Below, in pieces: positions 1 to 7,215 of a stretch of DNA of 55,320 nucleotides (positions within the stretch are counted from its first letter, which is position 1; each line of letters opens with the position of its first letter). A program made the translations under genes and the position numbers. The notes under the pieces were generated by a model. The model was not told the origin of the DNA. It searched no databases and was given only the letters and a program-made list of their open reading frames with translations. The DNA is from Thiorhodococcus minor (GTDB lineage: Bacteria > Pseudomonadota > Gammaproteobacteria > Chromatiales > Chromatiaceae), in the NCBI RefSeq assembly GCF_010820565.1, contig NZ_JAAIJQ010000038.1:1-55320 (forward strand). The letters run 5' to 3'.

Positions 1-92
1 CGGTACGGCCAGACCGACAATTTCCACGCCTCAATCCCGGCAAGCTCAAGCCCGGATTCCACCCGGCGTACTGCCGGACGGCTTAAGTCCAT
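1..92 (-). CDS. 5' end of an ORF running off the window; possible third recombinase of the trio
   Basis: An ATG read from position 92 leftward opens a frame with no stop to the window edge, giving about 30 codons that begin MDLSRPAVRRVESGLEL. The start overlaps the stop codon of the recombinase gene to its right, which is the same tight packing seen between the two complete recombinases. In recombinase-in-trio elements a third tyrosine recombinase follows in exactly this way, so that is the inference. The visible residues are too few to recognise a domain, and a different cargo gene or a chance open frame is possible. Confidence 0.35.
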   Translation of the reverse strand, partial: MDLSRPAVRRVESGLELAGIEAWKLSVWPY

Positions 93-1039
93 GGCATTGA
101 TGGTCGATCTCCCCCCTCGGGGGCCATCACACGCTCGGAGGCCAGCGCGAGCAGTTCCGGAACCGCCTGAATGTACCAATAGGTCTCGCTGGGACTGCCA
201 TGTCCCAGGTAGGTCGCCAACTGTGGCAACTGCCGATTCACGTCCACTCCCGCGCGGTACCAGGCGATGAGCTGATGCGTGGCGAAGGTGTGCCTAAGAT
301 CTTGCAGGCGCGGGCCTCGCCCGCTGCGCTTGGGCTGGCGCGGGCGCAGACCGACGTGCTGGCATAGCCGCGCGAACGTCCGCCGCGCCCGATCGCCGGG
401 CACGCGTGTGCCGTTGGCCGTCACCAGAAAGGCCGGCGTGCTGGGATTCGGCACGAGGCGATCGCGCCGCTCGGCATACTGCGCCAACGCAACGCCGGTG
501 GACGGCGTGAACGGGACCAGGCGCGATTTGCCACCTTTCGATCCTTGGATCGTCAGTACATGATCGCGTAGATCGACGTCGTCCACGTCGAGTTTGAGCG
601 CCTCGCCAGGACGCAGCCCAGTCGCGGCGAGCAGTCCGATCAGGGTGGCGAAGGTGGCGCCTTGCAGTCCATCACCATCACGTTGGCTGGCGGCAGCCAT
701 CAATGCCAAGATCTCGTCGTGGCTGTAGATGTGGGGCGTTGGCCGCCGGTGTGGTGCTGGCAACAGGCGCGGTGGTGGAATCTCGGTGCGCGGATCGCTC
801 GCGTGCAGCCAGCACGCAAACGCGCGCACGAGGCCGAGTCGGCGCGCATAGGTCGCCGGTTGCAGTCCGATGGGCTGGAACGTCCAGCGCAAGGCCAAGG
901 CGGTCGTCACCACATCGCCGCCCTGCGCGATGACGAGCTCGACGAACTGGCGCAGACACGACTCTGGCCACTTCAGCTGCGTGCCCAGTGTGCGACGCGT
1001 GTGTAAATACTCGCTAAGAGCCGCATGCAGGTCAGTCAT
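83..1039 (-). CDS. Tyrosine recombinase/integrase, second gene of a recombinase tandem
   Basis: Site-specific tyrosine recombinase of about 318 residues. The start is the ATG at 1039, which overlaps the stop of the upstream recombinase as ATGA, so the two are probably translationally coupled; a longer upstream extension would lie inside that gene. An N-terminal SAM-like core-binding region (about 1-95) precedes the catalytic domain. Catalytic landmarks are Arg in ATGLRPGEAL, Lys in GSKGGKSRLV, the Arg of DLRHTFATH, the LGHGS His and the Tyr of SETYWYIQ. The usual His of the HxxR box reads Gln (QDLRH), a known type of variation but worth noting. Packing with the neighbouring recombinases suggests a recombinase-in-trio mobile element. 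Confidence 0.85.
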   Translation of the reverse strand: MTDLHAALSEYLHTRRTLGTQLKWPESCLRQFVELVIAQGGDVVTTALALRWTFQPIGLQPATYARRLGLVRAFACWLHASDPRTEIPPPRLLPAPHRRPTPHIYSHDEILALMAAASQRDGDGLQGATFATLIGLLAATGLRPGEALKLDVDDVDLRDHVLTIQGSKGGKSRLVPFTPSTGVALAQYAERRDRLVPNPSTPAFLVTANGTRVPGDRARRTFARLCQHVGLRPRQPKRSGRGPRLQDLRHTFATHQLIAWYRAGVDVNRQLPQLATYLGHGSPSETYWYIQAVPELLALASERVMAPEGGDRPSMPWT

Positions 1040-2253
1040 TGCACCACCTCCAGGCCGGGCCAGGCTTGGGCGATGCGACGCAAGCCCGCAAGATCGACCT
1101 TCGCGTAGCCTTGGGTCGTATCGATGCGGCGGTGCCGTAAGATTTGGGCGATCTCGGCCAACGAAGCCCCATGGCGCAGCATCCGTGTCGCGAGACTGTA
1201 TCGGAAGATGTGTGCGCCCACGCGGCCACTTGGGAGCACGCCGGCACGCGTGAGGGCGCACCGCGCAATTGCGCTGACCGTGGAAGGATCTTGCAGCGCG
1301 ATCCGTGGGGCCTTGAGGCTCAGAAACAGATGGCGCGAGTCACTCTCGCCACGCCCTCTGCAGAGGTACTGCGCGATCGATGCGCCCACCTCTTCGAGCA
1401 GTGGTAGGCGCTCGAGCTGGTTGCCTTTGCCGCGGACCAGGAGCTCGCCGCTCTCCCAGTGCAGATCCTCCAGGCGCAGCGCAAGCACCTCACTCGCCCG
1501 AAAGCCCAGGCGCGCCAAGAGCTGCAAGATGGCAAAATCACGCCAGCCACGCGCGCCAGATCGCTCGGCCGTCGCTAAGACGCGCTCGATGGCCTCGTCC
1601 GTCAGCACCGCCGGCATGGGCTTGCGCTGCCAGTGCCCGATGGGTGGCACCGCCGGGGAGAAATCGCGCGCGATCACGCCCGGCAGGAAACAGAAGCGCA
1701 AGAACGAGCGCAGTCCCGCCGCATACAGCTTCACCGTGGCCACGGCATGATCTTGGCTGACGTCCAGAATGTAGCGGCGGATGACCAAGGCATCCACGTG
1801 GGCCGCCTGCTCCGGGAGCTGCATGGCCGTGATGAAGCCACGCGCGCTGATCGCATAGGCGGCAATCGAGTGGGCGCTGAGACCTTGTTGAGCGCTGAGG
1901 TGCGCGAGGTAGCGTTGACAGAGGGCAGCGGGCGGCGATGGCTCGACACGGCGCTGCGGGAGGATTTCGACTGCGCGCAGGTAGGCTAAGAAAGCCTGCA
2001 AGGCGCAACGGTGGTTGTAACGACGCCGCGCCGGACAGGCGAGAAAGGCATCGATGCAAGCGTCGTCGTCAATCTCGCCTAGCTTGACCTCGTTGTCACG
2101 GATCCATTGGATGAAGGGCGCGATTCGGTGTGCCTTGTCGCGCCGCGTCTTCTCCGCGTATCCGGCTTGAGCCAGGGAGGCAAGGAAGGCCGCGAGGTGC
2201 TGATCGAGGTCGGGGTCACAGGAAGATCCTAGAGGGATTGGCTGCCCGGACAT
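1036..2253 (-). CDS. Tyrosine recombinase/integrase, first gene of a recombinase tandem
   Basis: A 405-residue phage-integrase-family recombinase that would cut and rejoin DNA through a 3'-phosphotyrosine intermediate. It has two N-terminal SAM-like DNA-binding stretches (about 15-95 and 105-200) and a C-terminal catalytic domain (about 215-395). Visible catalytic residues are Arg in LGFRASEVLAL, Lys in GKGNQLERLP, the HxxR of HIFRYSLAT, His in LRHRRIDTT and the Tyr nucleophile in TQGYAKVD, so it looks active. It is transcribed leftward and overlaps the next recombinase by 4 bp. Upstream lies a 13-bp inverted repeat that may be the element's end, and beyond it an interrupted IS66 transposase. 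Confidence 0.88.
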   Translation of the reverse strand: MSGQPIPLGSSCDPDLDQHLAAFLASLAQAGYAEKTRRDKAHRIAPFIQWIRDNEVKLGEIDDDACIDAFLACPARRRYNHRCALQAFLAYLRAVEILPQRRVEPSPPAALCQRYLAHLSAQQGLSAHSIAAYAISARGFITAMQLPEQAAHVDALVIRRYILDVSQDHAVATVKLYAAGLRSFLRFCFLPGVIARDFSPAVPPIGHWQRKPMPAVLTDEAIERVLATAERSGARGWRDFAILQLLARLGFRASEVLALRLEDLHWESGELLVRGKGNQLERLPLLEEVGASIAQYLCRGRGESDSRHLFLSLKAPRIALQDPSTVSAIARCALTRAGVLPSGRVGAHIFRYSLATRMLRHGASLAEIAQILRHRRIDTTQGYAKVDLAGLRRIAQAWPGLEVVQ

Positions 2254-2302
2254 GGCGTCTCTCCGCTGATCTGGCGTTGTTGCCAGACCTGAGAGCCGAC
2301 CG

Positions 2303-2388
2303 CGTTATGCCGCGTAGTACAATCTCGGCGCGCGTGGCGACGCCGGTTTCACGCCCTCGCGCGGCATAGCCAAGGACGCGGCATAACG
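2303..2388. repeat. 13-bp inverted repeat at the presumed end of the recombinase element
   Basis: CGTTATGCCGCGT at 2303-2315 is perfectly complementary to ACGCGGCATAACG at 2376-2388, with about 60 bp between. The right arm abuts the point where IS66 transposase homology begins, so this pair is probably the right end and recombinase-binding region of the trio element. The left end is outside the window. Confidence 0.6.
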
Positions 2389-2606
2389 ACGCCGAGCAAG
2401 CGCTGCGCCACTGGATCATTGCGCGCAGCATCATGATGGGAACCCGCTGCGAGGCCGGATCGCGTACCTTCACCCTGCTCGCCAGCGTGATCGAAACCTG
2501 CCGCAAGCGTGGTCATCTGCCTTGGCCTTATCTGGCCGGCGTGATTGCCGAGCGCCGCGCTGGTCGCCCGGCCGCTGCGCTGCCGGCCCCAATGGGGGGT
2601 CTCTGA
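2382..2606 (+). pseudogene. IS66-family transposase, C-terminal remnant
   Basis: This frame encodes the C-terminal end of an IS66-type transposase: NDAEQALRHWIIARSIM, GTRCEAGSRTFTLLAS, VIETCRKRGHLPWPYLAG, ending in an arginine/alanine/proline-rich tail and TGA at 2604-2606. IS66 transposases are about 500 residues, so only about 75 remain. The 5' boundary coincides with the inverted repeat of the recombinase element, so the transposase was probably split by that insertion; the other part should lie left of the window. GGTTAC at 2609-2614, just past the stop, fits the right terminus of IS66-like elements. Confidence 0.8.
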
Positions 2607-2614
2607 ACGGTTAC

Positions 2615-2758
2615 GCCGAGGGCATCGTAGTCGTAGCGGGTGACCCTGCCGTCCGGTGCGATGATGCGGCTCACGCGGCCGGCCGCGTCATACTGGTAGA
2701 CATCCGGCGCGGCGAGGCCAGGCAGGAGCACAAGGAGCGCGACGGCGACGAGGCGCAT
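2615..2758 (-). pseudogene. YD-repeat (RHS-like) protein, N-terminal fragment cut by IS66
   Basis: Reading leftward from an ATG at 2758, the product starts with a clear signal peptide (MRLVAVALLVLLPGLAAP) followed by YD-type repeats: VYQYDAAGRVSRIIAPDG and RVTRYDYDALG. After about 48 residues the frame runs into IS66 sequence and ends. YD-repeat proteins are normally hundreds to thousands of residues and are exported or toxin-carrying polymorphic proteins, so this is only the first few percent of one. The break at the IS66 end suggests insertion caused the loss. A short stand-alone YD protein cannot be excluded but is unlikely. Confidence 0.65.
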
Positions 2759-3060
2759 GAGCGATCGGACCCTCTGCACGTCGGCGCACCTCCTTGTCAA
2801 AGCCCATCGCAGCGGCCGAGTCGTGCGATGCGTGATGGATCCATCGGTGGCGTGAGCGCGGGGCGTCCCGATAGTAACGCACGGTTACCGGCTCAGTACC
2901 GACACTCCCACATTTTTTTCATGGTTCCAACCTTTCGTAAACGCCGGGTGGCGTCGCCGCCAGCGTTGCCGTGCGCCCGGGACGACCTGGATTCAGGACA
3001 TCTCGGAGGCCGTTCGCGTCGGGTCTAGGCTGAAATGGCGGCTGGTGACAGAACTGCTCG
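2759..3060. other. Intergenic stretch with nothing recognised
   Basis: About 300 bases between the YD-repeat fragment and the HAD fragment. It presumably carried the leftward promoter of the YD gene and the missing 5' part of the HAD gene. I see no convincing reading frame, RNA or terminator. Confidence 0.4.
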
Positions 3061-3402
3061 TTCTACCCCATCTTGCGCAAAGCGGAGATCGCCTTCGTCG
3101 ACGACAAGGCGGGCAAGCCCGTCGGCATCCAGCGCCACGTCGGGCGCCGCCCCATCCTGGCCTTCGGCAATTCGGACGGCGACTACCAGATGCTCGAATG
3201 GACCACGGCGGGCGCCGGCAAGCGCCTGGGCCTCATCCTGCACCATGACGACAAGGCGCGCGAATACGCCTATGATCGCGACAGCCATATCGGGCGACTC
3301 GACAAGGGTCTGGACGACGCCGAATCCAATGGCTGGGTCTTGGTCTCGATGAAGCGCGACTGGAGCCAGGTCTTCCCGCCCTCGAGCGAGCCGCAGAAGT
3401 AA
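3061..3402 (+). pseudogene. HAD-family phosphatase, C-terminal remnant
   Basis: The frame gives the C-terminal third of a haloacid-dehalogenase-type hydrolase: VDDKAGKPVGIQRHVGRRP, then the diagnostic FGNSDGDYQMLEWTTAG loop (HAD motif IV, acidic metal ligands) and an HHDDKAREYAYDRDSHIGRL tail ending near 3402. Family members I know are about 300 residues and carry the DxDxT nucleophile motif upstream. That part is missing, an in-frame stop occurs at 3046-3048, and no plausible start exists, so the gene is 5'-truncated. A TTG at 3073 could give a 109-residue product but it would lack the catalytic Asp. The gene ends 27 bp before the next ORF, suggesting a former operon. Confidence 0.75.
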
Positions 3403-3429
3403 TCCCTATCGACTTTCCGGAAGCCAACG

Positions 3430-4113
3430 ATGTCGGAGCCAGAAAAGAAATCCCTCGCCGATGCCCTCAAGCATCCTATGGCCAACGTCATCATCGGCTT
3501 CCTGCTCACGGGCGTTCTTGGCGGTGCCTTGACCAATTACTACACCACCAAACGCGCCGAGGACGCCCGCATCCAGGCACAGGTTCTGGCCCGCAAGGAA
3601 GCCGTCATCAAACTGACCGGACTCAATGCCGAGCAGATCGCCCGCGCCGAGCAGCTCATCACAGCCCTTGAGGGCGGCAACACACAGAAGGACCTCTCCG
3701 AGCTCGCGGAGCTCTATCAGGCCGCCAACATCCGTTGGCGCACCGAGACCAGCCCGGCCCTGACCGCCGCCCGGGAGGTCCTGCCGCCGGACGTCTACTA
3801 TAGCTTCCGCGCCCGAGTGAAGACCGAGTTCCGCGCTCGCTTCCTGCAGCCATTGAGGTCCTGTCTCAGCAAGAGTCAAGAGGCCATGACCCAGGGGCAG
3901 CCCGTCGCGGATGTGCTGGCCTCCTGCCAGGCCCGCGAGCTGCTGGAAGGCGCCAGCACCTGCAGCGATGCGCTGATGGACCTGCTCTACGAGATCGCTG
4001 GTGGAACCATTGAAAATCATAGCGAGGAATGGATCCAGGAGACGCGTGAGCGCCACAGACAGCGGCTTAAAAAGGCCTGCGCCTCGCCGGTGGACGGCAC
4101 GAGCGGCAGCTGA
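3430..4113 (+). CDS. Membrane-anchored protein of unknown function
   Basis: A 227-residue protein that I do not recognise. Residues about 17-36 form one hydrophobic segment (NVIIGFLLTGVLGGALTNYY) after a short charged N-terminus. The rest is largely helical and charged, with stretches such as RKEAVIKLTGLNAEQIARAE and four spaced cysteines (LRSCLSK, LASCQAR, STCSDAL, KKACAS). It could be a bitopic protein with its C-terminal domain on either side of the membrane. The start ATG follows the HAD remnant by 27 bp and codon usage matches the chromosome, so it appears intact. No homologous family is claimed. Confidence 0.65.
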   Translation: MSEPEKKSLADALKHPMANVIIGFLLTGVLGGALTNYYTTKRAEDARIQAQVLARKEAVIKLTGLNAEQIARAEQLITALEGGNTQKDLSELAELYQAANIRWRTETSPALTAAREVLPPDVYYSFRARVKTEFRARFLQPLRSCLSKSQEAMTQGQPVADVLASCQARELLEGASTCSDALMDLLYEIAGGTIENHSEEWIQETRERHRQRLKKACASPVDGTSGS

Positions 4114-4225
4114 GCCATGAATGGTGCGGCCACATCCGCCTCTAGACTGACGCAGAGGGTGCGTCGGTGATTGGCGGCACCTGGGTGATCCCGGTCATCG
4201 GCCTTTTCCCCGATCGCTCGACGCC

Positions 4226-4993
4226 ATGAAGATTCGCCTGCGATTTCAACGAAGGACTGAGCCAGACCGGCCAGGCTGGGAGAAACCGGGCTCGACAGGC
4301 CCAAGCACGCTGGGTGAAGCCGCGATGGAGGCAAATCGGGAAATGTCCGAGGCGCTGCACACGACAGGCTCGGGGCCGGCCGCCGAGGCTCCCGAAGCAT
4401 CTCGGCCCAGGGGTTGGCGACCAACACCCGGATGGCTCCTCAGCACCGGCCTGGCCTTGGGAATTGGCTGGCTATTGGGATCGAGCCTGACACCCCGGCT
4501 GGAGCACCCATCCCAGCAAGATCCGGCGCCCGTCGCAGAGCCGCGAGCAGCCGTCTCGCAAGATCTCCGCAGAGAAACCCCGATGGCGATCGGTCAAGGC
4601 ACCCAAGCGCCGGACGCGATGCTGAGCGGGCTGCCGCGCGATGCCCTGGTCGATGAGCTGTTGATCTGCCGGGCCGAGCTTCAGCAGACGTCCGGCCAGG
4701 CTGCGGCAAGCGCGGCCGACGACGACCCGGAATCGCCATCCAACACTGAGGCCGAGACAACCGCTGAGACAGAAACGACCGCCGAGGCTTCTCCCGAAGC
4801 CGCTGCGGTCACATCGACGACAGAGGTCACCAAGGCGGCAGCGAAGCCCGTCGCCAAGAAATCGCGATCAAGGTCGAAGAAGCGAACGGTGCGGCGCAAG
4901 CGTTCCAAGGCCAAGGTTTCGAGACCACAGCGGCGCTCCCCCTCCGGCTCCTTCTGGTCCAGCAAACAAGGCGGCCCTTTCCTCGGGAACTGA
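4226..4993 (+). CDS. Single-pass membrane protein with acidic linker and Lys/Arg-rich tail, unknown
   Basis: A 255-residue frame not recognised as a family. It has a hydrophilic N-terminus, one membrane segment at about 69-88 (GWLLSTGLALGIGWLLGSSL), a Glu/Ala/Thr-rich low-complexity linker (about 160-200) and a strongly basic tail (about 205-240; KKSRSRSKKRTVRRKRSKAK) that could bind nucleic acid or anionic polymers. The start is uncertain: no good ribosome site precedes 4226, and an ATG at 4325 would remove 33 residues and keep the membrane segment. It ends about 70 bp before a truncated RND gene, so the 3' part may have been rearranged. Confidence 0.5.
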   Translation: MKIRLRFQRRTEPDRPGWEKPGSTGPSTLGEAAMEANREMSEALHTTGSGPAAEAPEASRPRGWRPTPGWLLSTGLALGIGWLLGSSLTPRLEHPSQQDPAPVAEPRAAVSQDLRRETPMAIGQGTQAPDAMLSGLPRDALVDELLICRAELQQTSGQAAASAADDDPESPSNTEAETTAETETTAEASPEAAAVTSTTEVTKAAAKPVAKKSRSRSKKRTVRRKRSKAKVSRPQRRSPSGSFWSSKQGGPFLGN

Positions 4994-5060
4994 CACTGCC
5001 GGGCGCCGTCGTCCCTCCATCGGGCAAGGTCCGAGACAGCGCTCGGATCGAGCCCCCTGG

Positions 5061-6102
5061 CGCGCCCTGCCCGGCCTCGGCAACATCAGCTCCAACGCCA
5101 GCCTGCAGCGCCCGGAGATCCATGTGGACGTCGACGACGCACGCGCCGCGGACCTCGGCATCACCACCTCGGCCATCGCCACCGCCATTCGGGTCGCGAC
5201 CGCGGGCGACTTCGAGGTCCAGCTTGCCAAGCTCAACCTGCCCCAGCGCCAGATCCCCATCCGCGTGCGGCTCGATCCGGAGCTGCGCACCGACCTCGAC
5301 GCCATCGCCAACCTGCGACTGCCAGCCTGGTCGGGCCAGGTGCCGCTCGGCGCGGTCGCGGACGTCAGCCTCGGCAGCGGCCCGGCGCAGATCGACCGGC
5401 TGGACCGCGCGCGCGATGTCACCATGGAGATCGAGCTGGCGGGTCAGTCGCTCGGCGACGTCATGGCCGAGATCGACCAGCTGCCGTCACTGCTGCGTCT
5501 GCCGCCGGCATCAGCCGGCCTCCGGCGACGCCGAGCGCATGGCCAAGGTCTTCGGCGGCTTCGGCACGGCCACGCCGACCGTCATCCTCTGCATCTATCT
5601 CGTCCTGGTGCTGCTCTTTCACGACTTCCTGCGGCCGGCGACCATTCTCGCCGCCCTGCCCCTGTCGGTCGGCGGGACTTTCGCCGCCCTGCTGCTGACG
5701 CACAACAGCTTCTCGATGCCGTCCATCATCGGCCTGCTCATGCTCATGGGCATCGTGACCAAGAGCTCCATCCTGCTGGTTGAGTACGCCGTCAAGGCCA
5801 GGCGCGAGCGCGGCCTGGAGCGCCGCGACGCCCTGCTCGACGCCTCCCGCAAGCGCGCCCAGCCCATCCTCATGACCACCATCGCCATGGTCGCCGGCAT
5901 GCTGCCGACGGCGCTCGGGCTCGGCGCGGAGCCCAGCTTCCGCGCGCGCATGGCCATCGCCGTCATCGGCGGATTGCTGACGTCCACGGTGCTGTCCCTA
6001 CTGGTCATTCCCGTCGTCTTCACCGTCACCGACGACTTGCTGGGCGGTCTGCGGAGAGTACGGCGATGGGTTTCGCGTCGGACGCAGGCGCACGCGGCCT
6101 AG
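5061..6102 (+). pseudogene. RND efflux transporter (AcrB/HAE1-like), truncated and frameshifted
   Basis: Homology to the second half of an RND inner-membrane pump begins abruptly near 5061 (LPGLGNISSNASLQRPEIHV, DARAADLGITTSAIATAI) without any start region. About 5500-5515 the frame shifts: upstream the porter domain reads in one frame (VTMEIELAGQSLGDVMAEI), downstream the pump continues in another (GDAERMAKVFGGFGTATP, FLRPATILAALPLSVGG, SMPSIIGLLMLMGIVTKSS, PILMTTIAMVAGMLPTALG) to a stop at 6102. Full pumps are about 1,030 residues; roughly 345 remain. It is therefore a dead relic, with no membrane-fusion or outer-membrane partner nearby. Confidence 0.85.
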
Positions 6103-6166
6103 CCAGAACGGACTGCCCGGACCCAGCTTCGCCGCATCGGCCCATCGCCGACGCCCTTGCCGGAGG

Positions 6167-6892
6167 TCAGTGGCCAGGCGGCTCGGGGCGGAAGTGCGCC
6201 AGCATGTCGAGCGCGAGTCCAGGGCGCCCATCGATCCGGCTCGCGTTGAAGCCTTGCTGGAAGAAGGGGGCATACTCCGGATGGGCCGCCGCGTCCTCGG
6301 CCCCGAGGTGGCGGAATCCCATGCTCCAGCTCTGGAAGCGACGCGCTGAGAGCGGGCCGCGATGGAGCAGCATGATCGCAGTATGCCGCGGGTCTTCGAC
6401 GATGCGCGAAAAGGTCTCGTCGATCGCGGCTACCTCGCCCTCCAGGACCTGCATGAAGCTCCCGCTGGCGTAGAGCAGCATGCCTGTCACGCCCTGCGGC
6501 GCGTTGTGCCGGACCGACGCGTCGAGGACCTTCTCCAGCTCCGCCGCGCTCAATGGCTGCGTGGCCGTGCTTACATAGATGAGATGGACGAGCGCGGAGG
6601 CACGGAAGGTCGCCGCGGCAGGCGCGGCCTCCACGGGAGACTCTGGCGACGCGCAAAGGCCGTATCCGGCATAGAGGGCCCGGACGTACCTCCAGAGGGC
6701 CTCCGCGGCCTCGACCGCGCGGTCAGGGTCGCGGAAAGCCACACCACGGCGGCGGTGATAATCCGAGATGGTCTGGGCGTGGATCTGGGCGAACGCCTCC
6801 ATCGACAGCACTCGGTCATCGAGAATCCGACCAAAGACCTGTCGATCCTTGGCGAGCTCGCCAAAGAGTCGGCTGGAAGAAAGGGGTGACAC
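6167..6892 (-). CDS. BLUF-domain blue-light sensor protein
   Basis: A flavin-binding photoreceptor of about 241 residues. The C-terminal half (about 101-200) is a BLUF domain: LVHLIYVSTATQPLS, RHNAPQGVTGMLLYASG, SFMQVLEGEV, RRFQSWSMGFRHLG. The residues that build the FAD pocket in known BLUF proteins are all present: Tyr106, Asn130, Gln148, Trp189 and Met191. The N-terminal 95 residues are helical with no recognised domain (ILDDRVLSMEAFAQIHAQ), so the output could be protein-protein signalling. I chose the GTG at 6892, which follows an AAGGA; a TTG at 6967 would add 25 residues. It converges on the RND relic and is divergent from a PocR-type histidine kinase. Confidence 0.85.
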   Translation of the reverse strand: MSPLSSSRLFGELAKDRQVFGRILDDRVLSMEAFAQIHAQTISDYHRRRGVAFRDPDRAVEAAEALWRYVRALYAGYGLCASPESPVEAAPAAATFRASALVHLIYVSTATQPLSAAELEKVLDASVRHNAPQGVTGMLLYASGSFMQVLEGEVAAIDETFSRIVEDPRHTAIMLLHRGPLSARRFQSWSMGFRHLGAEDAAAHPEYAPFFQQGFNASRIDGRPGLALDMLAHFRPEPPGH

Positions 6893-7215
6893 AGCGGTAG
6901 TCCTTCGACGTTCGGTTTCCGGCTTCCCGGAGGAATAGTCCAGCCCGCGAAGCCGATTCAACGACAATTCGCAAGATTACCCTAATCTTTGCGTGGGTGG
7001 TGAGCAGGCCGGGCGCGGAGGAGAATAAGGTCGGAGAGGATCCCAGGCCCGCGCCCTCAAGCTCTCCCGAGCGCCGAGCCGGCGCGGCGCGCGGGTCCGC
7101 GCCCCGCGAGGACAAACCCAGGTAGCGGACTAGACTTGTCAGTTGTCTGGGACGGAGTCCACCAGGCCGCAGGCCATTGCACCGGCGCCTCGAGATTTCC
7201 CTTCGCGAGAGCACG
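6893..7215. other. Divergent control region of the BLUF and histidine kinase genes
   Basis: This 323-bp gap separates two divergently transcribed signalling genes and must carry both promoters. It holds one clear palindrome (6970-6993) and otherwise GC-rich sequence without a gene that I can support. Confidence 0.5.
6970..6993. promoter_or_regulatory. Operator-like palindrome between BLUF gene and histidine kinase
   Basis: CGCAAGATTA at 6970-6979, a CCC centre, and TAATCTTTGCG at 6983-6993 form an inverted repeat broken by a single extra base. The A/T-rich cores stand out in GC-rich DNA and its position 78 bp upstream of the BLUF start suits a dimeric regulator. The regulator is unknown. Confidence 0.4.

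Noticed and set aside
2216-2506. A 96-codon leftward frame over the recombinase promoter and IS66 remnant
   Set aside because: Antisense to the IS66 fragment and spanning the element junction; no similarity or ribosome site.
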